From contig CAVYUQ010000003.1 in assembly GCA_963771715.1 (NCBI GenBank), positions 679,389 through 743,388 on the forward strand: 64,000 nucleotides of DNA. The letters run 5' to 3'. Positions 7,981 to 16,078 of the stretch are shown in pieces. Source of the DNA: JACVRW01 sp963771715 (GTDB lineage Bacteria > Actinomycetota > Thermoleophilia > Solirubrobacterales > Thermoleophilaceae). The stretch's first letter is position 1. The number at the start of each line of letters is the position of its first letter. Below the pieces are notes generated by a model. It searched no databases and was not told where the DNA came from. It was given only the letters and a program-made list of their open reading frames with translations. Both the position numbers and the translations under genes were made by a program.

Positions 7981-8857
7981 GGACTGCGATAGTACGCAGG
8001 AGTTGATCCGGTCCTTCCACCACTCCCAGTACGCGCTCGCGCGGCTGCTCGAAGGGAAGCGGGAGACCATCACGGTCGTGCTTCCGACCCGCGAGGTGGC
8101 CGACACGATCGGCGTGATCGTGGAGCGGCTGCAGGGGCTCGCGCCGCTGATCGACCAGATCCTGGTGGTGGACGCCGCCTCCGGCGACGGCACCGCGGAG
8201 CTGGCTGCCGCCGAAGGTGCCGAGGTGCACCAGGAGTCGGAGCTGCTCCCGGACTTCGGGCCTGTGCTGGGCAAGGGCGACGCCATGTGGCGGGCGCTCG
8301 CGGTCGCGCGCGGCGAGCTGGTGGTCTACCTCGACTCGGACACGCCGGACTTCTCGCCCCACTTCGCCACCGGGCTCCTCGGTCCGCTCGTCTGCGAGCG
8401 GGACATCCGCTTCGTGAAGGCACACTTCCGGCGCCCGTTCACCGCGCCGGACGGCCGCGAGTACCCGAGCGACGGCGGCCGCGTGACCGAGCTCACCGCC
8501 AAGCCGCTCCTGTCCGCGTTCTTCCCCGACCTGGCGGGCTTCGCCCAGCCGCTTGCGGGCGAGGTGGCCGCGCCGCGCGAGCTCCTCGAGCGGCTCCCGT
8601 TCGCCACCGGCTACGCGGTCGAGACGGCGATGCTCCTTCACGCGCGCGACGCCCTCGGCGGCACCGAGGGCATGGCGCAGGTGGACCTCGATGTGCGGCG
8701 CAACCGCCACCAGCCGCTGTCGGCCCTCGCCCCGATGGCGCGCGAGGTGCTCGGCACGGTGCTGGAGCGGCTGGCCGGCGAGGGCCGCCTTCTCGACCAC
8801 GGTCACGAGCCGCCCGTCGAGCGCCCGCCATATGCGACGCTCCGCGCGCACGCGTAG
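7961..8857 (+). CDS. gpgS: Glucosyl-3-phosphoglycerate synthase
   Basis: Family GT81 enzyme that transfers glucose from a nucleotide sugar to 3-phosphoglycerate, the first step of glucosylglycerate synthesis. In this 298-residue frame are the GT-A features VVLPTREVADTIG, VVDAASGDGT, LGKGDAMWRAL and the metal-binding DSD at 125-127, then TELTAKPLLSAFFPDLAGF and GYAVETAMLLHA as in the family. The start is uncertain: GTG 7961 overlaps the divergent helicase start by 20 bp, and TTG 8003 gives a protein starting LIRSFHHSQY, closer to known homologues. The stop overlaps the phosphatase start (TAGTG), so the two are translationally coupled. Confidence 0.88.
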   Translation: MVGARLTDCDSTQELIRSFHHSQYALARLLEGKRETITVVLPTREVADTIGVIVERLQGLAPLIDQILVVDAASGDGTAELAAAEGAEVHQESELLPDFGPVLGKGDAMWRALAVARGELVVYLDSDTPDFSPHFATGLLGPLVCERDIRFVKAHFRRPFTAPDGREYPSDGGRVTELTAKPLLSAFFPDLAGFAQPLAGEVAAPRELLERLPFATGYAVETAMLLHARDALGGTEGMAQVDLDVRRNRHQPLSALAPMAREVLGTVLERLAGEGRLLDHGHEPPVERPPYATLRAHA

Positions 8858-9634
8858 TGGGCATCAGGTGCGTTTACACGGACCTGGACGGGACGCTCCT
8901 GGGAAGCGGAGCGTCGCTCTTCCGCACGGCTGAGGGGGAGTTCACGCTGCTGGCGGCGCGCGCACTGGAGGCGTGCCACCGAGCCGGGGCCGAGGTGGTG
9001 ATCAAGTCGGGGCGCAGGCGCGCGCAGGTGATGGAGGACGCTCGCCTGCTCGGCCAGAGCTCGTACATCTTCGAGGTCGGCTCCGGCCTCGTGATCGACG
9101 GCGAGACCACGTTCCTGACGGACGAGCTCCAGCCCCGCGACGGCGAGACGGTGCACGCCCAGATCGCGGCGAGCGGCGCGCCCGACCTGCTGCTCGGCCA
9201 CTACGCCGGCCGCCTCGAGTCGCACGCGCCCTTCCACCAGGACCGCGAGGTCTCGCACCTGTTCCGAGGCTCGGTGGACGCCGACGAGGCGAACGCCCTG
9301 CTGGCCGCGGAGGGACACGCCGGCCTGCGCCTCGTGGACAACGGCGAGATCGCGCCCGGCACGCACACCTTCCACCTGATCCCGGCCGGGGTCTCCAAGG
9401 CCCGGGCGGTGGCGGCGCACATGCGCGCGCGCGGCTACGCGCGCGAGGACTGCATCGCGGTCGGCGACTCGCAGGAGGATCTGGAGGTGGCCGAGGTGGT
9501 GGGCCGGTTGTTCCTGGTCGCGAACGCGGTGGTCGGGCGACACGGCCGCGTTCGGCAACGTCGAGCGCACGGAGGCGGCAATGAGTGAGGGTTTCTACGA
9601 GGCCGTGATCCGGGCGCTGGCCGAGGCCCGCTGA
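8857..9634 (+). CDS. gpgP: Glucosyl/mannosyl-3-phosphoglycerate phosphatase, frameshift near its 3' end
   Basis: HAD-superfamily phosphatase that would remove the phosphate from the gpgS product. Motif I is YTDLDGTLLGSG (Asp9, Asp11), the Lys region is VVIKSGRR, and motif IV is AVGDSQEDLEVAE. The start is GTG 8857, overlapping the gpgS stop by one base. The uninterrupted frame runs to 9588 but ends in a basic non-family tail after VANAVVG. Removing one G from the run at 9535-9537 restores DTAAFGNVERTEAA and SEGFYEAVIRALAEAR with a stop at 9632-9634, the expected C-terminus, so an extra base is likely. Confidence 0.85.
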
Positions 9635-9685
9635 GGCCCCGATCCCGGCGCCCGCTGGCGGCCTCTGCAAGCCGCCCACCAGCTC

Positions 9686-9699
9686 GTAACCAACGTTAC
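9686..9699. promoter_or_regulatory. Inverted repeat upstream of the membrane protein gene
   Basis: GTAAC-CAAC-GTTAC, a perfect 5-bp inverted repeat 62 bp before the ATG at 9762, in an otherwise empty 127-bp gap. It resembles a small dimeric-repressor site, but no regulator gene is adjacent. A strong AGGAGG ribosome site lies just before the ATG. Confidence 0.3.
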
Positions 9700-9761
9700 A
9701 ATCGAGGGTATTCCGGACAGTCGGGATCGCTTCGGATCCCACCGGATTCAGGAGGATGTAG

Positions 9762-10460
9762 ATGCACCTCTCTGATGCACATCATTCCCGCAAGATGCTC
9801 GCGGGAGCGTGCATGGTCCTAGCGCCGGTTTTCCTGCTCGTCGCGACGGTGATCCACCCCGCGAGCGACATGGACGAGGCGACTCAGGTGGCCACGATCG
9901 CCGAGAACCTCGACGCGTGGTACGCGGCTCACCTGATCGCGCTGGTGTCCATCGTGCTGGTGGTTCCGGCGGTGCTCGGGCTGATGCACATGCTGCGTGA
10001 GCGTCAGGTGACGCTCGGGCACGTGGGCGGCGGCCTGGCGATGATCGGGCTGCTCGCGTTCGTGGGGATCGTCGCGATGGAGCTCGTGATGTGGGAGCTG
10101 GTCAGCGAGGGCGACCGCGCCGCGGCGGTCACGCTGCTCCAGGGGCTGAACGAGAGCGCCGGGATCCTGATCCCGTTCGCCTTCGTGTCGTTCGGATTCT
10201 CGATCGGCATGGCCCTGCTGTCCGTTGGGCTGTACAGGGCCCGCGCCGTGCAGTCGTGGATGGCGGTATGCGTGGGCGTCGGGGCGATTCTGTTCGGCTT
10301 CGGGATCGCGACCGCCATGAACTGGCTCACGATCGTGGCCGCGGCGTTCCTCGTCGTGGGCCTCGGGTCGATCGGCCGGATGGTCCTCCGCGAGACCGAC
10401 GAAGCCTGGGAGCACACTCCCGAGTACGAGGGCTTCCGCCCCGTGCCAGGGATGCGCTAG
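9762..10460 (+). CDS. Integral membrane protein, about 6 TM segments
   Basis: 232 residues. Hydrophobic segments are visible at about residues 13-33 (MLAGACMVLAPVFLLVATVI), 52-75 (AAHLIALVSIVLVVPAVLGL), 88-110, 130-152, 160-180 and 183-203. The short N-terminus and the hydrophilic C-terminal tail (ETDEAWEHTPEYEGFRP) have no known motif. The ribosome site AGGAGG six bases before ATG 9762 is strong. It is a stand-alone gene, preceded by an inverted repeat and followed by two hairpins. It resembles the loosely defined DUF4386-like membrane proteins of Actinobacteria; no function can be assigned. Confidence 0.7.
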   Translation: MHLSDAHHSRKMLAGACMVLAPVFLLVATVIHPASDMDEATQVATIAENLDAWYAAHLIALVSIVLVVPAVLGLMHMLRERQVTLGHVGGGLAMIGLLAFVGIVAMELVMWELVSEGDRAAAVTLLQGLNESAGILIPFAFVSFGFSIGMALLSVGLYRARAVQSWMAVCVGVGAILFGFGIATAMNWLTIVAAAFLVVGLGSIGRMVLRETDEAWEHTPEYEGFRPVPGMR

Positions 10461-10469
10461 TCCCAGTAC

Positions 10470-10491
10470 GCGACGGCCGGAAGGCCGTCGC
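10470..10491 (+). terminator. Hairpin, 9-bp stem
   Basis: GCGACGGCC-GGAA-GGCCGTCGC, a perfect 9-bp stem with a GNRA-like tetraloop, starting 10 bases after the membrane protein stop. There is no T-run. It probably acts with the next hairpin as a terminator of the GC-rich type. Confidence 0.6.
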
Positions 10492-10504
10492 ACGGGTGAG
10501 GCAG

Positions 10505-10531
10505 CACGGGCGCCCCAAGTGGGCGCCCGTG
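10505..10531 (+). terminator. Second hairpin, 11-bp stem, with short T-run
   Basis: CACGGGCGCCC-CAAGT-GGGCGCCCGTG, a perfect 11-bp stem followed by GCTTTCC. It is the stronger of the two tandem hairpins between the membrane protein and the catalase-like gene and insulates the two transcription units. Confidence 0.7.
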
Positions 10532-10560
10532 GCTTTCCCGGGGCCGGTTAATGTCTGCCC

Positions 10561-11481
10561 ATGGACGAGCTCGCCGAACAGGTTGTCGACGCGATCAACG
10601 ACATCTCGGGGCGGCACGAGGGCCACCGCGCCGCGCATGCGAAGGGCACGCTGCTCACCGGCACGTTCACACCGGCCGCCTCGGGGCTGACCACGGCCGC
10701 CCACATGCAGGACGAGCCGGTGCGCGTGACCGCGCGCTTCTCGAACGGCGCCGGTGACCCGGGCAGCCCGGACTACGCCAAGGCGGAGGGCCGCGGCCTG
10801 GCCGTGAAGTTCTACCTGCCCGACGGCTCGCGCACCGACGTCGTCGCGCTCAGCTTGCCCTGCTTCTTCGCGCGCACGCCGGAGGACTTCCTCGAGTTCG
10901 CACGGCTTCGCAAGCCGGACCCGGAGACCGGGCAGCCCGACTTCGGGAAGATCGGCGCCTGGCTCGAGGCGCATCCCGAGGCGGGCCAGGCGATCCAGGC
11001 GGCCGTGACGGGCGACCCGCCCGAGAGCTACGCAACGGTCACCTACAACTCGATCCACTCGTTCCGCTGGACCGCGCCCGACGGAACCGAGCGCTACGTG
11101 CGCTACCGGTTCGAGCCGGAGGCGGGCGAGAGCACGCTCTCCGAGGAGGACGCGAAGGCCCGCGGGCGCGACTACCTCCAGGAGGACATCGCCGCCCGCG
11201 ACTCCACGGCGTTCCGGATGGTGGCCGTGATCGCCGAGGAGGGGGACGCCGTGGACGACCCCACCGTCGCCTGGCCGGAGGAGCGCGAGAAGGTCGAGCT
11301 CGGCCGGCTCGAGCTGACCGGCCTGGACACCGAGCGCGAGCGCGAAGGCGACATCCTCGTCTTCGACCCCACGCGCGTGACCGACGGCATCGACCTGAGC
11401 GACGACGAGATCCTGCGCTTCCGCCCGCGCGCGTACTCGGCATCGGTGACGCGCCGCAGCGGCGCGCCTGCGCCGGCGTAG
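10561..11481 (+). CDS. Catalase-related haem peroxidase (minimal catalase fold)
   Basis: 306 residues, much shorter than full catalases (about 480 or more) and the length of SrpA-like minimal catalases. The distal His is in AAHAKGTLLTGTF (His26), as in the catalase VHAKG motif. Next come VRVTARFSNGAGDPGSPDY and RGLAVKFYLPDG, matching the conserved catalase core, and the proximal haem-ligand region RFRPRAYSASVTRR (Tyr292, Arg288) near the C-terminus. It has no signal peptide and is predicted cytosolic. It probably reduces organic or hydrogen peroxides with haem; true catalase activity is often weak in this subgroup. It is monocistronic, downstream of two hairpins. Confidence 0.85.
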   Translation: MDELAEQVVDAINDISGRHEGHRAAHAKGTLLTGTFTPAASGLTTAAHMQDEPVRVTARFSNGAGDPGSPDYAKAEGRGLAVKFYLPDGSRTDVVALSLPCFFARTPEDFLEFARLRKPDPETGQPDFGKIGAWLEAHPEAGQAIQAAVTGDPPESYATVTYNSIHSFRWTAPDGTERYVRYRFEPEAGESTLSEEDAKARGRDYLQEDIAARDSTAFRMVAVIAEEGDAVDDPTVAWPEEREKVELGRLELTGLDTEREREGDILVFDPTRVTDGIDLSDDEILRFRPRAYSASVTRRSGAPAPA

Positions 11482-11514
11482 GGCGCGCCGGCGGGCGGCG
11501 CCGCCGTTCGCGGC

Positions 11515-12507
11515 TCAGACCAGGGCTCGGCCGGCGGCCTCGAGCTCGGCGAGCGTTGACGCTTCCGTCACGGAGGCGAGGTCGATGATGCGCTCGCCGA
11601 AGGGGTCGAGTCGGTCGCGGCCCACGATGGCGTGGCAGGTGACGCCGGCCTGGCGGCAGCGGGTGGCCACCTCGCCGACGATCTTGCCCTGGAGCGTCTG
11701 CTCGTCGAGGCTGCCCTCGCCGGTGACCACGAACGCTGAGCCGCGCATCAGGTGGTCGAAGCCGATCGCGTCGAGCACGTAGGGGGCCCCGGGCACCAGC
11801 CGCGCGCCGCAGCCCGCCCAGAGGCCGCCGGAGAGGCCGCCGGCCGCGCCGGTCATCGGCTCGCCGCGGGGGTCGCGGGGCAGCCGCTCGGCCAGCTCGT
11901 CGAGGCGACGCTCGAGACGCTTGACCATCGCCGGGTCCGCGCCCTTCTGGGGCGCGAAGATGCGCGGAGCGTCCTCGAATGGCACTCGGACGTCGCATAG
12001 GACGTCCATCGCCGGCACGGTCACGCCGGCCTCGTCGAGCGCCTCGAGCGCTCCGGCACCCCCGTCCGTGGTGGCGGAGCCGCCGACGGTCACGATCACC
12101 CTCTCGGCGCCGGCCTCCACGGCGGCCACGATCAGCTCGCCGGTGCCGCGGGTGGTGGCCGCCCAGGCGTCGCGCTCGGCCTCGGCGACCAGGCCGAGGC
12201 CGCTCGCCTGTGCCGTCTCCACGACCGCCGAGCCGTCGGGCAGCAGCGCGAAGCCGGCCTCGATCGGCCGGCCGAGCGGGTCCGAGGCGCTGACGGTGCG
12301 AACCTCCCCGCCGAGGGCGCTCACGAGCACCTCCATGGTGCCCTCGCCGCCGTCGGCCACCGGCAGCTCGCGGGCCTCGCGCTCCGCGGAGCGCAGCCCG
12401 TCCGCGATCGCGGCGGCCACCTCGCGTGCCGAGAAGGTGCCCTTGAACGAGTCCGGCGCCACCAGCGCGGGGAGCGGACCCTCGCGGCCGGGTCGGGAAG
12501 CGCTCAA
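11515..12507 (-). CDS. Glycerate kinase (GarK/GlxK family)
   Basis: 330-residue ATP-dependent kinase that phosphorylates glycerate. Family signatures are APDSFKGTFSAREVAAAIADG at the N-terminus, the ELPVADGGEGTMEVLV region, VTVGGSATTDGGAGAL in the middle and FVVTGEGSLDEQTLQGK near the C-terminus. The length is slightly under the usual 370-380. The ATG start overlaps the stop of the macro-domain gene by four bases (ATGA), so the two form an operon. Glycerate released from glucosylglycerate, whose synthesis genes are 3 kb away, is one plausible substrate source; that link is inference. Confidence 0.9.
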   Translation of the reverse strand: MSASRPGREGPLPALVAPDSFKGTFSAREVAAAIADGLRSAEREARELPVADGGEGTMEVLVSALGGEVRTVSASDPLGRPIEAGFALLPDGSAVVETAQASGLGLVAEAERDAWAATTRGTGELIVAAVEAGAERVIVTVGGSATTDGGAGALEALDEAGVTVPAMDVLCDVRVPFEDAPRIFAPQKGADPAMVKRLERRLDELAERLPRDPRGEPMTGAAGGLSGGLWAGCGARLVPGAPYVLDAIGFDHLMRGSAFVVTGEGSLDEQTLQGKIVGEVATRCRQAGVTCHAIVGRDRLDPFGERIIDLASVTEASTLAELEAAGRALV

Positions 12508-12989
12508 AGCGCCTCGCGGAAGGCGCGCTCCGCGTCCTCGCCGTGCACGGCGAAGATGATCCGCTCGAGGCCGCCCGTGTGGTCGCGCGCCGCGCCCACC
12601 ATGATTCGCGCCGCCTCCTCGAGCGGGAAGCCGCCCACCCCGGTGCCGAACGCCACCAGCGCGAGCGAGCGCGCTCCCAGCTCATCGGCCTTGGCGAGCG
12701 TCGAGCGCGTGGCCCGCTCGATGATGTCGGCCGACGTTGGCCCGCCGAGCTCCATGGTCGCCGCGTGAATCACCCAGCGGGCGGGCATGTCGCCGGCGGT
12801 GGTCTCCACCGCCTCACCCAGCGCGATGGGCGCCCGCTCGTCCGACTCGCGCTGCACATCCGGGCCCCCTGCCCGCGAGATGGCTCCGGCCACGCCGCCG
12901 CCGTGTATCAGCTGCGTGTTGGCGGCGTTGGCGATGGCGTCCACCTCGAGCGCCGTCACGTCGCCAGCGATCACCTCGAGCTCGGCCAC
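12504..12989 (-). CDS. Macro domain protein (ADP-ribose / O-acetyl-ADP-ribose processing)
   Basis: 161 residues, a stand-alone macro domain. Ligand-binding motifs are visible: AIANAANTQLIHGGGVAGAI (about residues 18-37) and the second loop ALVAFGTGVGGFPLEEAA. Such proteins bind ADP-ribose and many deacetylate O-acetyl-ADP-ribose or remove ADP-ribose from proteins. The start is GTG 12989; the frame stays open a little further upstream, so a slightly longer N-terminus cannot be excluded. It is translationally coupled to glycerate kinase, an unusual pairing with no obvious shared chemistry. Confidence 0.88.
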   Translation of the reverse strand: MAELEVIAGDVTALEVDAIANAANTQLIHGGGVAGAISRAGGPDVQRESDERAPIALGEAVETTAGDMPARWVIHAATMELGGPTSADIIERATRSTLAKADELGARSLALVAFGTGVGGFPLEEAARIMVGAARDHTGGLERIIFAVHGEDAERAFREAL

Positions 12990-13006
12990 CGCCCATATGT
13001 TGACGA

Positions 13007-13034
13007 TGTCGATCTCGACCGCTCCCGTTCGTGG
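13007..13034 (+). promoter_or_regulatory. Candidate ECF42-type promoter of the DGPF/sigma operon
   Basis: TGTCGA at 13007-13012 followed 17 bases later by CGTGG at 13030. TGTCGA is the reported -35 motif of ECF42 sigma factors, and the element lies in the gap before the DGPF gene (start 13081), as expected for autoregulation. The -10 match is only partial. Confidence 0.35.
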
Positions 13035-13080
13035 TTAGGGTGAACGTGACGATTGGCGTCGCGCTACGAGAGGAGTTCCC

Positions 13081-13476
13081 GTGAAGTACCTCTGCAGCAT
13101 CTACGGCGACGAGAGCCAGTGGGGCAGCGCCACCCCGGAGCAGATCAGCCAGGTGATGGAGGCGTACGGAGCGTTCGGCGAGGAGGCCGGCCAGGCCGGT
13201 GTGATCCTCGCCGGCGAGGGCCTCGAGCCCACCTCGGCCGCCACCACGGTCCGCGTCCGCGACGGCGAGCGCATGCTCACCGACGGCCCCTTCGCCGAGA
13301 CGAAGGAGCAGCTCGGCGGCTTCTACCTGCTCGAGTGCAACAGCCTCGACGAGGCGATCGAATGGGCATCCAAGATTCCCGGCGCGGCGAGCGGCTCGGT
13401 CGAGGTGCGCCCCGTCATGAACTACGAGGGCGCGGGCGCCGAGGGCGCGCAGCAATCGGCGGCCGCTCAGAGCTAG
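13081..13476 (+). CDS. DGPF (YCII-related) protein, ECF42 partner
   Basis: 131 residues with the YCII-related fold. It begins MKYLCSIYGDES and carries the signature DGPF at residues 68-71 inside MLTDGPFAETKEQLGGFYLL. The start is GTG 13081 with GAGGAG seven bases upstream. DGPF proteins are the constant neighbours of ECF42 sigma factors and are part of the regulons they control; their biochemical role is not established. The gene end overlaps the start region of the sigma factor, so the pair is co-transcribed. The C-terminal 20 residues are Ala/Gln rich and probably disordered. Confidence 0.85.
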   Translation: MKYLCSIYGDESQWGSATPEQISQVMEAYGAFGEEAGQAGVILAGEGLEPTSAATTVRVRDGERMLTDGPFAETKEQLGGFYLLECNSLDEAIEWASKIPGAASGSVEVRPVMNYEGAGAEGAQQSAAAQS

Positions 13477-14714
13477 CGACGCCCGGCGCGGTCGTCGACC
13501 GCCTGTTCCGGCGCGAGTCGGGGCGGGCGGTGGCGACCCTGATCCGGATCCTGGGCGACTTCGACCGCGCGGAGGAGGCGGTTCAGGAGGCCTTCGCCAC
13601 CGCCGTCGAGCGCTGGCCGCGCGACGGAGTGCCCGCCAACCCCGGCGGCTGGATCGTGCTCACGGCGCGCAACAGCGCGATCGACCGCCTGCGCCGCGAG
13701 CGTCGCTACGCGGAGAAGCTGCGCGAGCTGGAGGCGCTGGGCGGCGGCGAGGAATCGGAGGACGCCATGGGCTCGATCCCGGATGACCGGCTGCTGCTGT
13801 TCTTCACGTGCTGCCATCCGGCGCTCGCCGCCGAGGCGCGCGTGGCGCTCACGCTGCGCACGCTCGGCGGGCTCTCCACGCGAGAGGTGGCGCGCGCCTT
13901 CCTCACCGGCGAGACGGCGATGCAGCAGCGGCTCGTGCGGGCCAAGCGCAAGATCAGGGCGGCCGGCATCCCCTACGAGCTGCCCGAGGAGCACCACCTG
14001 CCGGAGCGACTGCGGTCGGTGCTGGCGTCGCTCTACCTGATCTTCAACGAGGGCTACCTCGCCACGAGCGCCGACGTGCTCGTGCGCCGCGAGCTCTGCG
14101 ACGAGGCGATCCGGCTCGCGCGCGTGCTCCGGGGGCTCATGCCCGACGACCCCGAGGTGCGCGGGCTGCTCGCGCTGATGCTCCTGAGCCACTCTCGTCG
14201 CGACGCGCGCGTGGACAAGCACGGCGACATGGTGCTGCTCGAGGACCAGGACCGCTCGCTCTGGCGGCGTGACGAGCTCGAGCAGGGCCTGGCACTGCTG
14301 GCGCAGGCCGGCCAGCACGGGGAGTACGGGCTCCAGGCGGCGATCGCGGCCGAGCACGCCCGCGCGAAGCGGGCCGACGACACCGACTGGGCGCGCATCG
14401 CGCTCCTGTACGAGCGGCTGGCGGCGATCAAGCGCTCGGCGGTCGTGGAGCTGAACCGCGCGGTGGCCGTGGCGATGGCCGAGGGACCGCAGAGCGGCCT
14501 GCCCCTGCTCGACGAGCTCGAGGCGGGCGGCGAGCTCCACGACTACCACCTGCTGCACTCGGCGCGGGCCGGGCTGCTGGGCCGGCTGGGACGGGACGCG
14601 GAGGCCGCGGCGGCATACGCGCGCGCCCTCGAGCTGGCGACCAACCCGGTCGAGCGGCGCTTCCTCGAGGCTCGCCTAGCGGCGCACGCGAAGAGAGCGG
14701 CGGACCAGCGCTGA
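13362..14714 (+). CDS. ECF42-type RNA polymerase sigma factor with C-terminal extension
   Basis: Sigma region 2 runs VDRLFRRESGRAVATLIRIL to WIVLTARNSAIDRLRRERR, and region 4 is ALTLRTLGGLSTREVARAFL followed by AMQQRLVRAKRKIR. These are followed by about 220 residues of helical extension (YLIFNEGYLATSADVLVRREL, HLLHSARAGLLGRLGRDAEA) that is typical of ECF42 and resembles TPR repeats. Conserved sequence begins near 13485, but no ATG/GTG/TTG exists there in frame. The nearest is ATG 13362, which overlaps the DGPF gene and adds a non-conserved basic leader. The real start may be non-standard, or the two genes may have been separated by an indel. The 3' end overlaps the convergent gene by 39 bp. 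Confidence 0.85.
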   Translation: MGIQDSRRGERLGRGAPRHELRGRGRRGRAAIGGRSELATPGAVVDRLFRRESGRAVATLIRILGDFDRAEEAVQEAFATAVERWPRDGVPANPGGWIVLTARNSAIDRLRRERRYAEKLRELEALGGGEESEDAMGSIPDDRLLLFFTCCHPALAAEARVALTLRTLGGLSTREVARAFLTGETAMQQRLVRAKRKIRAAGIPYELPEEHHLPERLRSVLASLYLIFNEGYLATSADVLVRRELCDEAIRLARVLRGLMPDDPEVRGLLALMLLSHSRRDARVDKHGDMVLLEDQDRSLWRRDELEQGLALLAQAGQHGEYGLQAAIAAEHARAKRADDTDWARIALLYERLAAIKRSAVVELNRAVAVAMAEGPQSGLPLLDELEAGGELHDYHLLHSARAGLLGRLGRDAEAAAAYARALELATNPVERRFLEARLAAHAKRAADQR

Positions 14715-16078
14715 GCGGTTGCCGGCCGCGTCGCGAGCCCGAAGCCGGACCTGCACGCGGGGACGCCGTCCGTTCGCGAGGGCGCGCCGCAGGATGAGCA
14801 CCGCGCGCCTCCGCAGGCGCACCTTCAGGCGCGTGCGCGGCGAAGGCTGCCCACTGCCGACGGCGCGTCGCAGCAGCAGCCGACGGCTGCCGATCCGCAG
14901 CGTGCCGCCCGCCGCGAGCGTGCACGCCTCGCTGCAGCGCACATACGCGACGGCGCCGCGCAGGCGCAGCACGCGCTGGCGGCGCGGGACGCGCACCCTC
15001 ATGACGGGAGCCGCCGTGTCGGGAGGCGGGTCGCCCCCGGCGCCCGGAGCCGGGATGCCCACGTCGATCCGCAGGATCTTCCCGAGCAGCGAGCTCGGGT
15101 TCTGCGCGTCGCCCTCCGGATCGCCCTGCGGCCCGCCGTCGCCCGTCGACAGGTAGAGCGCGTTGTCGGGACCGAACAGCAGCTGCCCGCCGTTGTGGTT
15201 GCTGCCCTGGTCGTGCTGGATCGTCAGCACGGGTGTGCGGACGCCGCCGCGCAGCTGCTCGATCTGCAGGTCGCCGGCGTTGTCCGTATAGAAGACGAAG
15301 ATGCGACCGCTCGTGGCGTAGTCGGGTGCCACCGCCACCGACAGCAGTCCCTGCTCGCCCGCGTCGTCGACCTCGCCGCGGATGTCGAGGACGATCGTCG
15401 CGCCGGACGGGGTCCATCGCGCGACGATCCCCGGCTTCAGGGCGAGGAAGAGCTCGTTCGTGACCCCCGGCGCCGCCGCGACCGCGACCGGCTGGTTGAA
15501 CGTGCCGATGGGTCGACTTGGTGAGCACTCCCGCCGCTCTCGCCCAGCTCGTAGACCGGCCCCGCCAGCGAGGTCGCGTACAGGTGCCCGGCGCCGTCCT
15601 CCCCGAAGCCGGAGACGTTCGCGATGTTGAGGCCCGTGTCCACGGCGGGCGGCGCGGCCCCCGGCCCCAGCTTCATGATGATCCCGGTGTCGAAGCGGCC
15701 AAACAGGTACTGGCCCGCGAACGACGGCAGCGCGGGGTCGCGCACCAGGTAGCCGCCGATCACCACGTCGGGGCTGCTGGGGTACTCATAGGACGGCGGG
15801 AAGTAGTTCGTCGGCGTGCAGCTGGACTGGACCGCCGTGCCGGAGAAGCAGTTCCAGCCCAGGTTGGCGCCGTGGGCCTGGGCCGCGGGCAGGTATGTGA
15901 CCTCTTCGTTGATCCCGCCCACGTCCCCGACGTAGATGTCGCCTGTCTGGCGATCGAACGACCAGCGGTACGGGTTGCGCATCCCCGACGCGTACACCTC
16001 CGCCTGTGCCTGAGCGGCGGCGGGAGCGGCGGGGACGAGGAGGAGCAGGGTCAGGAACGCAACTGCGAGATATGGCAC
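14676..16078 (-). CDS. Secreted glucose/sorbosone dehydrogenase-type propeller, circularly permuted, frameshifted
   Basis: A signal peptide (VPYLAVAFLTLLLLVPAAPA) is followed by propeller blades in an unusual order. First comes the normally C-terminal half (EVYASGMRNPYRWSFDRQTG, GGYLVRDPALPSFAGQYLFG, VSGFGEDGAGHLYATSLAG). Then comes the normally N-terminal half (GTFNQPVAVAAAPG, LDIRGEVDDAGEQGLLSVAV, SNHNGGQLLFGPD with the catalytic-type His, SLLGKILRIDVG). A C-terminal beta-domain with a Cys pair (CSEAC) ends the protein. One base is missing at the GGG run 15510-15512; the joined protein is about 467 aa. The start overlaps the ligase gene by 28 bp. Use of PQQ as cofactor is assumed from the family. 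Confidence 0.75.

Noticed and set aside
5623..7992. 789-codon plus-strand frame opposite the helicase
   Set aside because: The translated sequence is low-complexity and lacks motifs, whereas the minus strand carries all helicase motifs.
13053..13361. Long N-terminal extension of the ECF42 frame
   Set aside because: It is the shadow of the DGPF gene in another frame; Arg-rich and not sigma-like.
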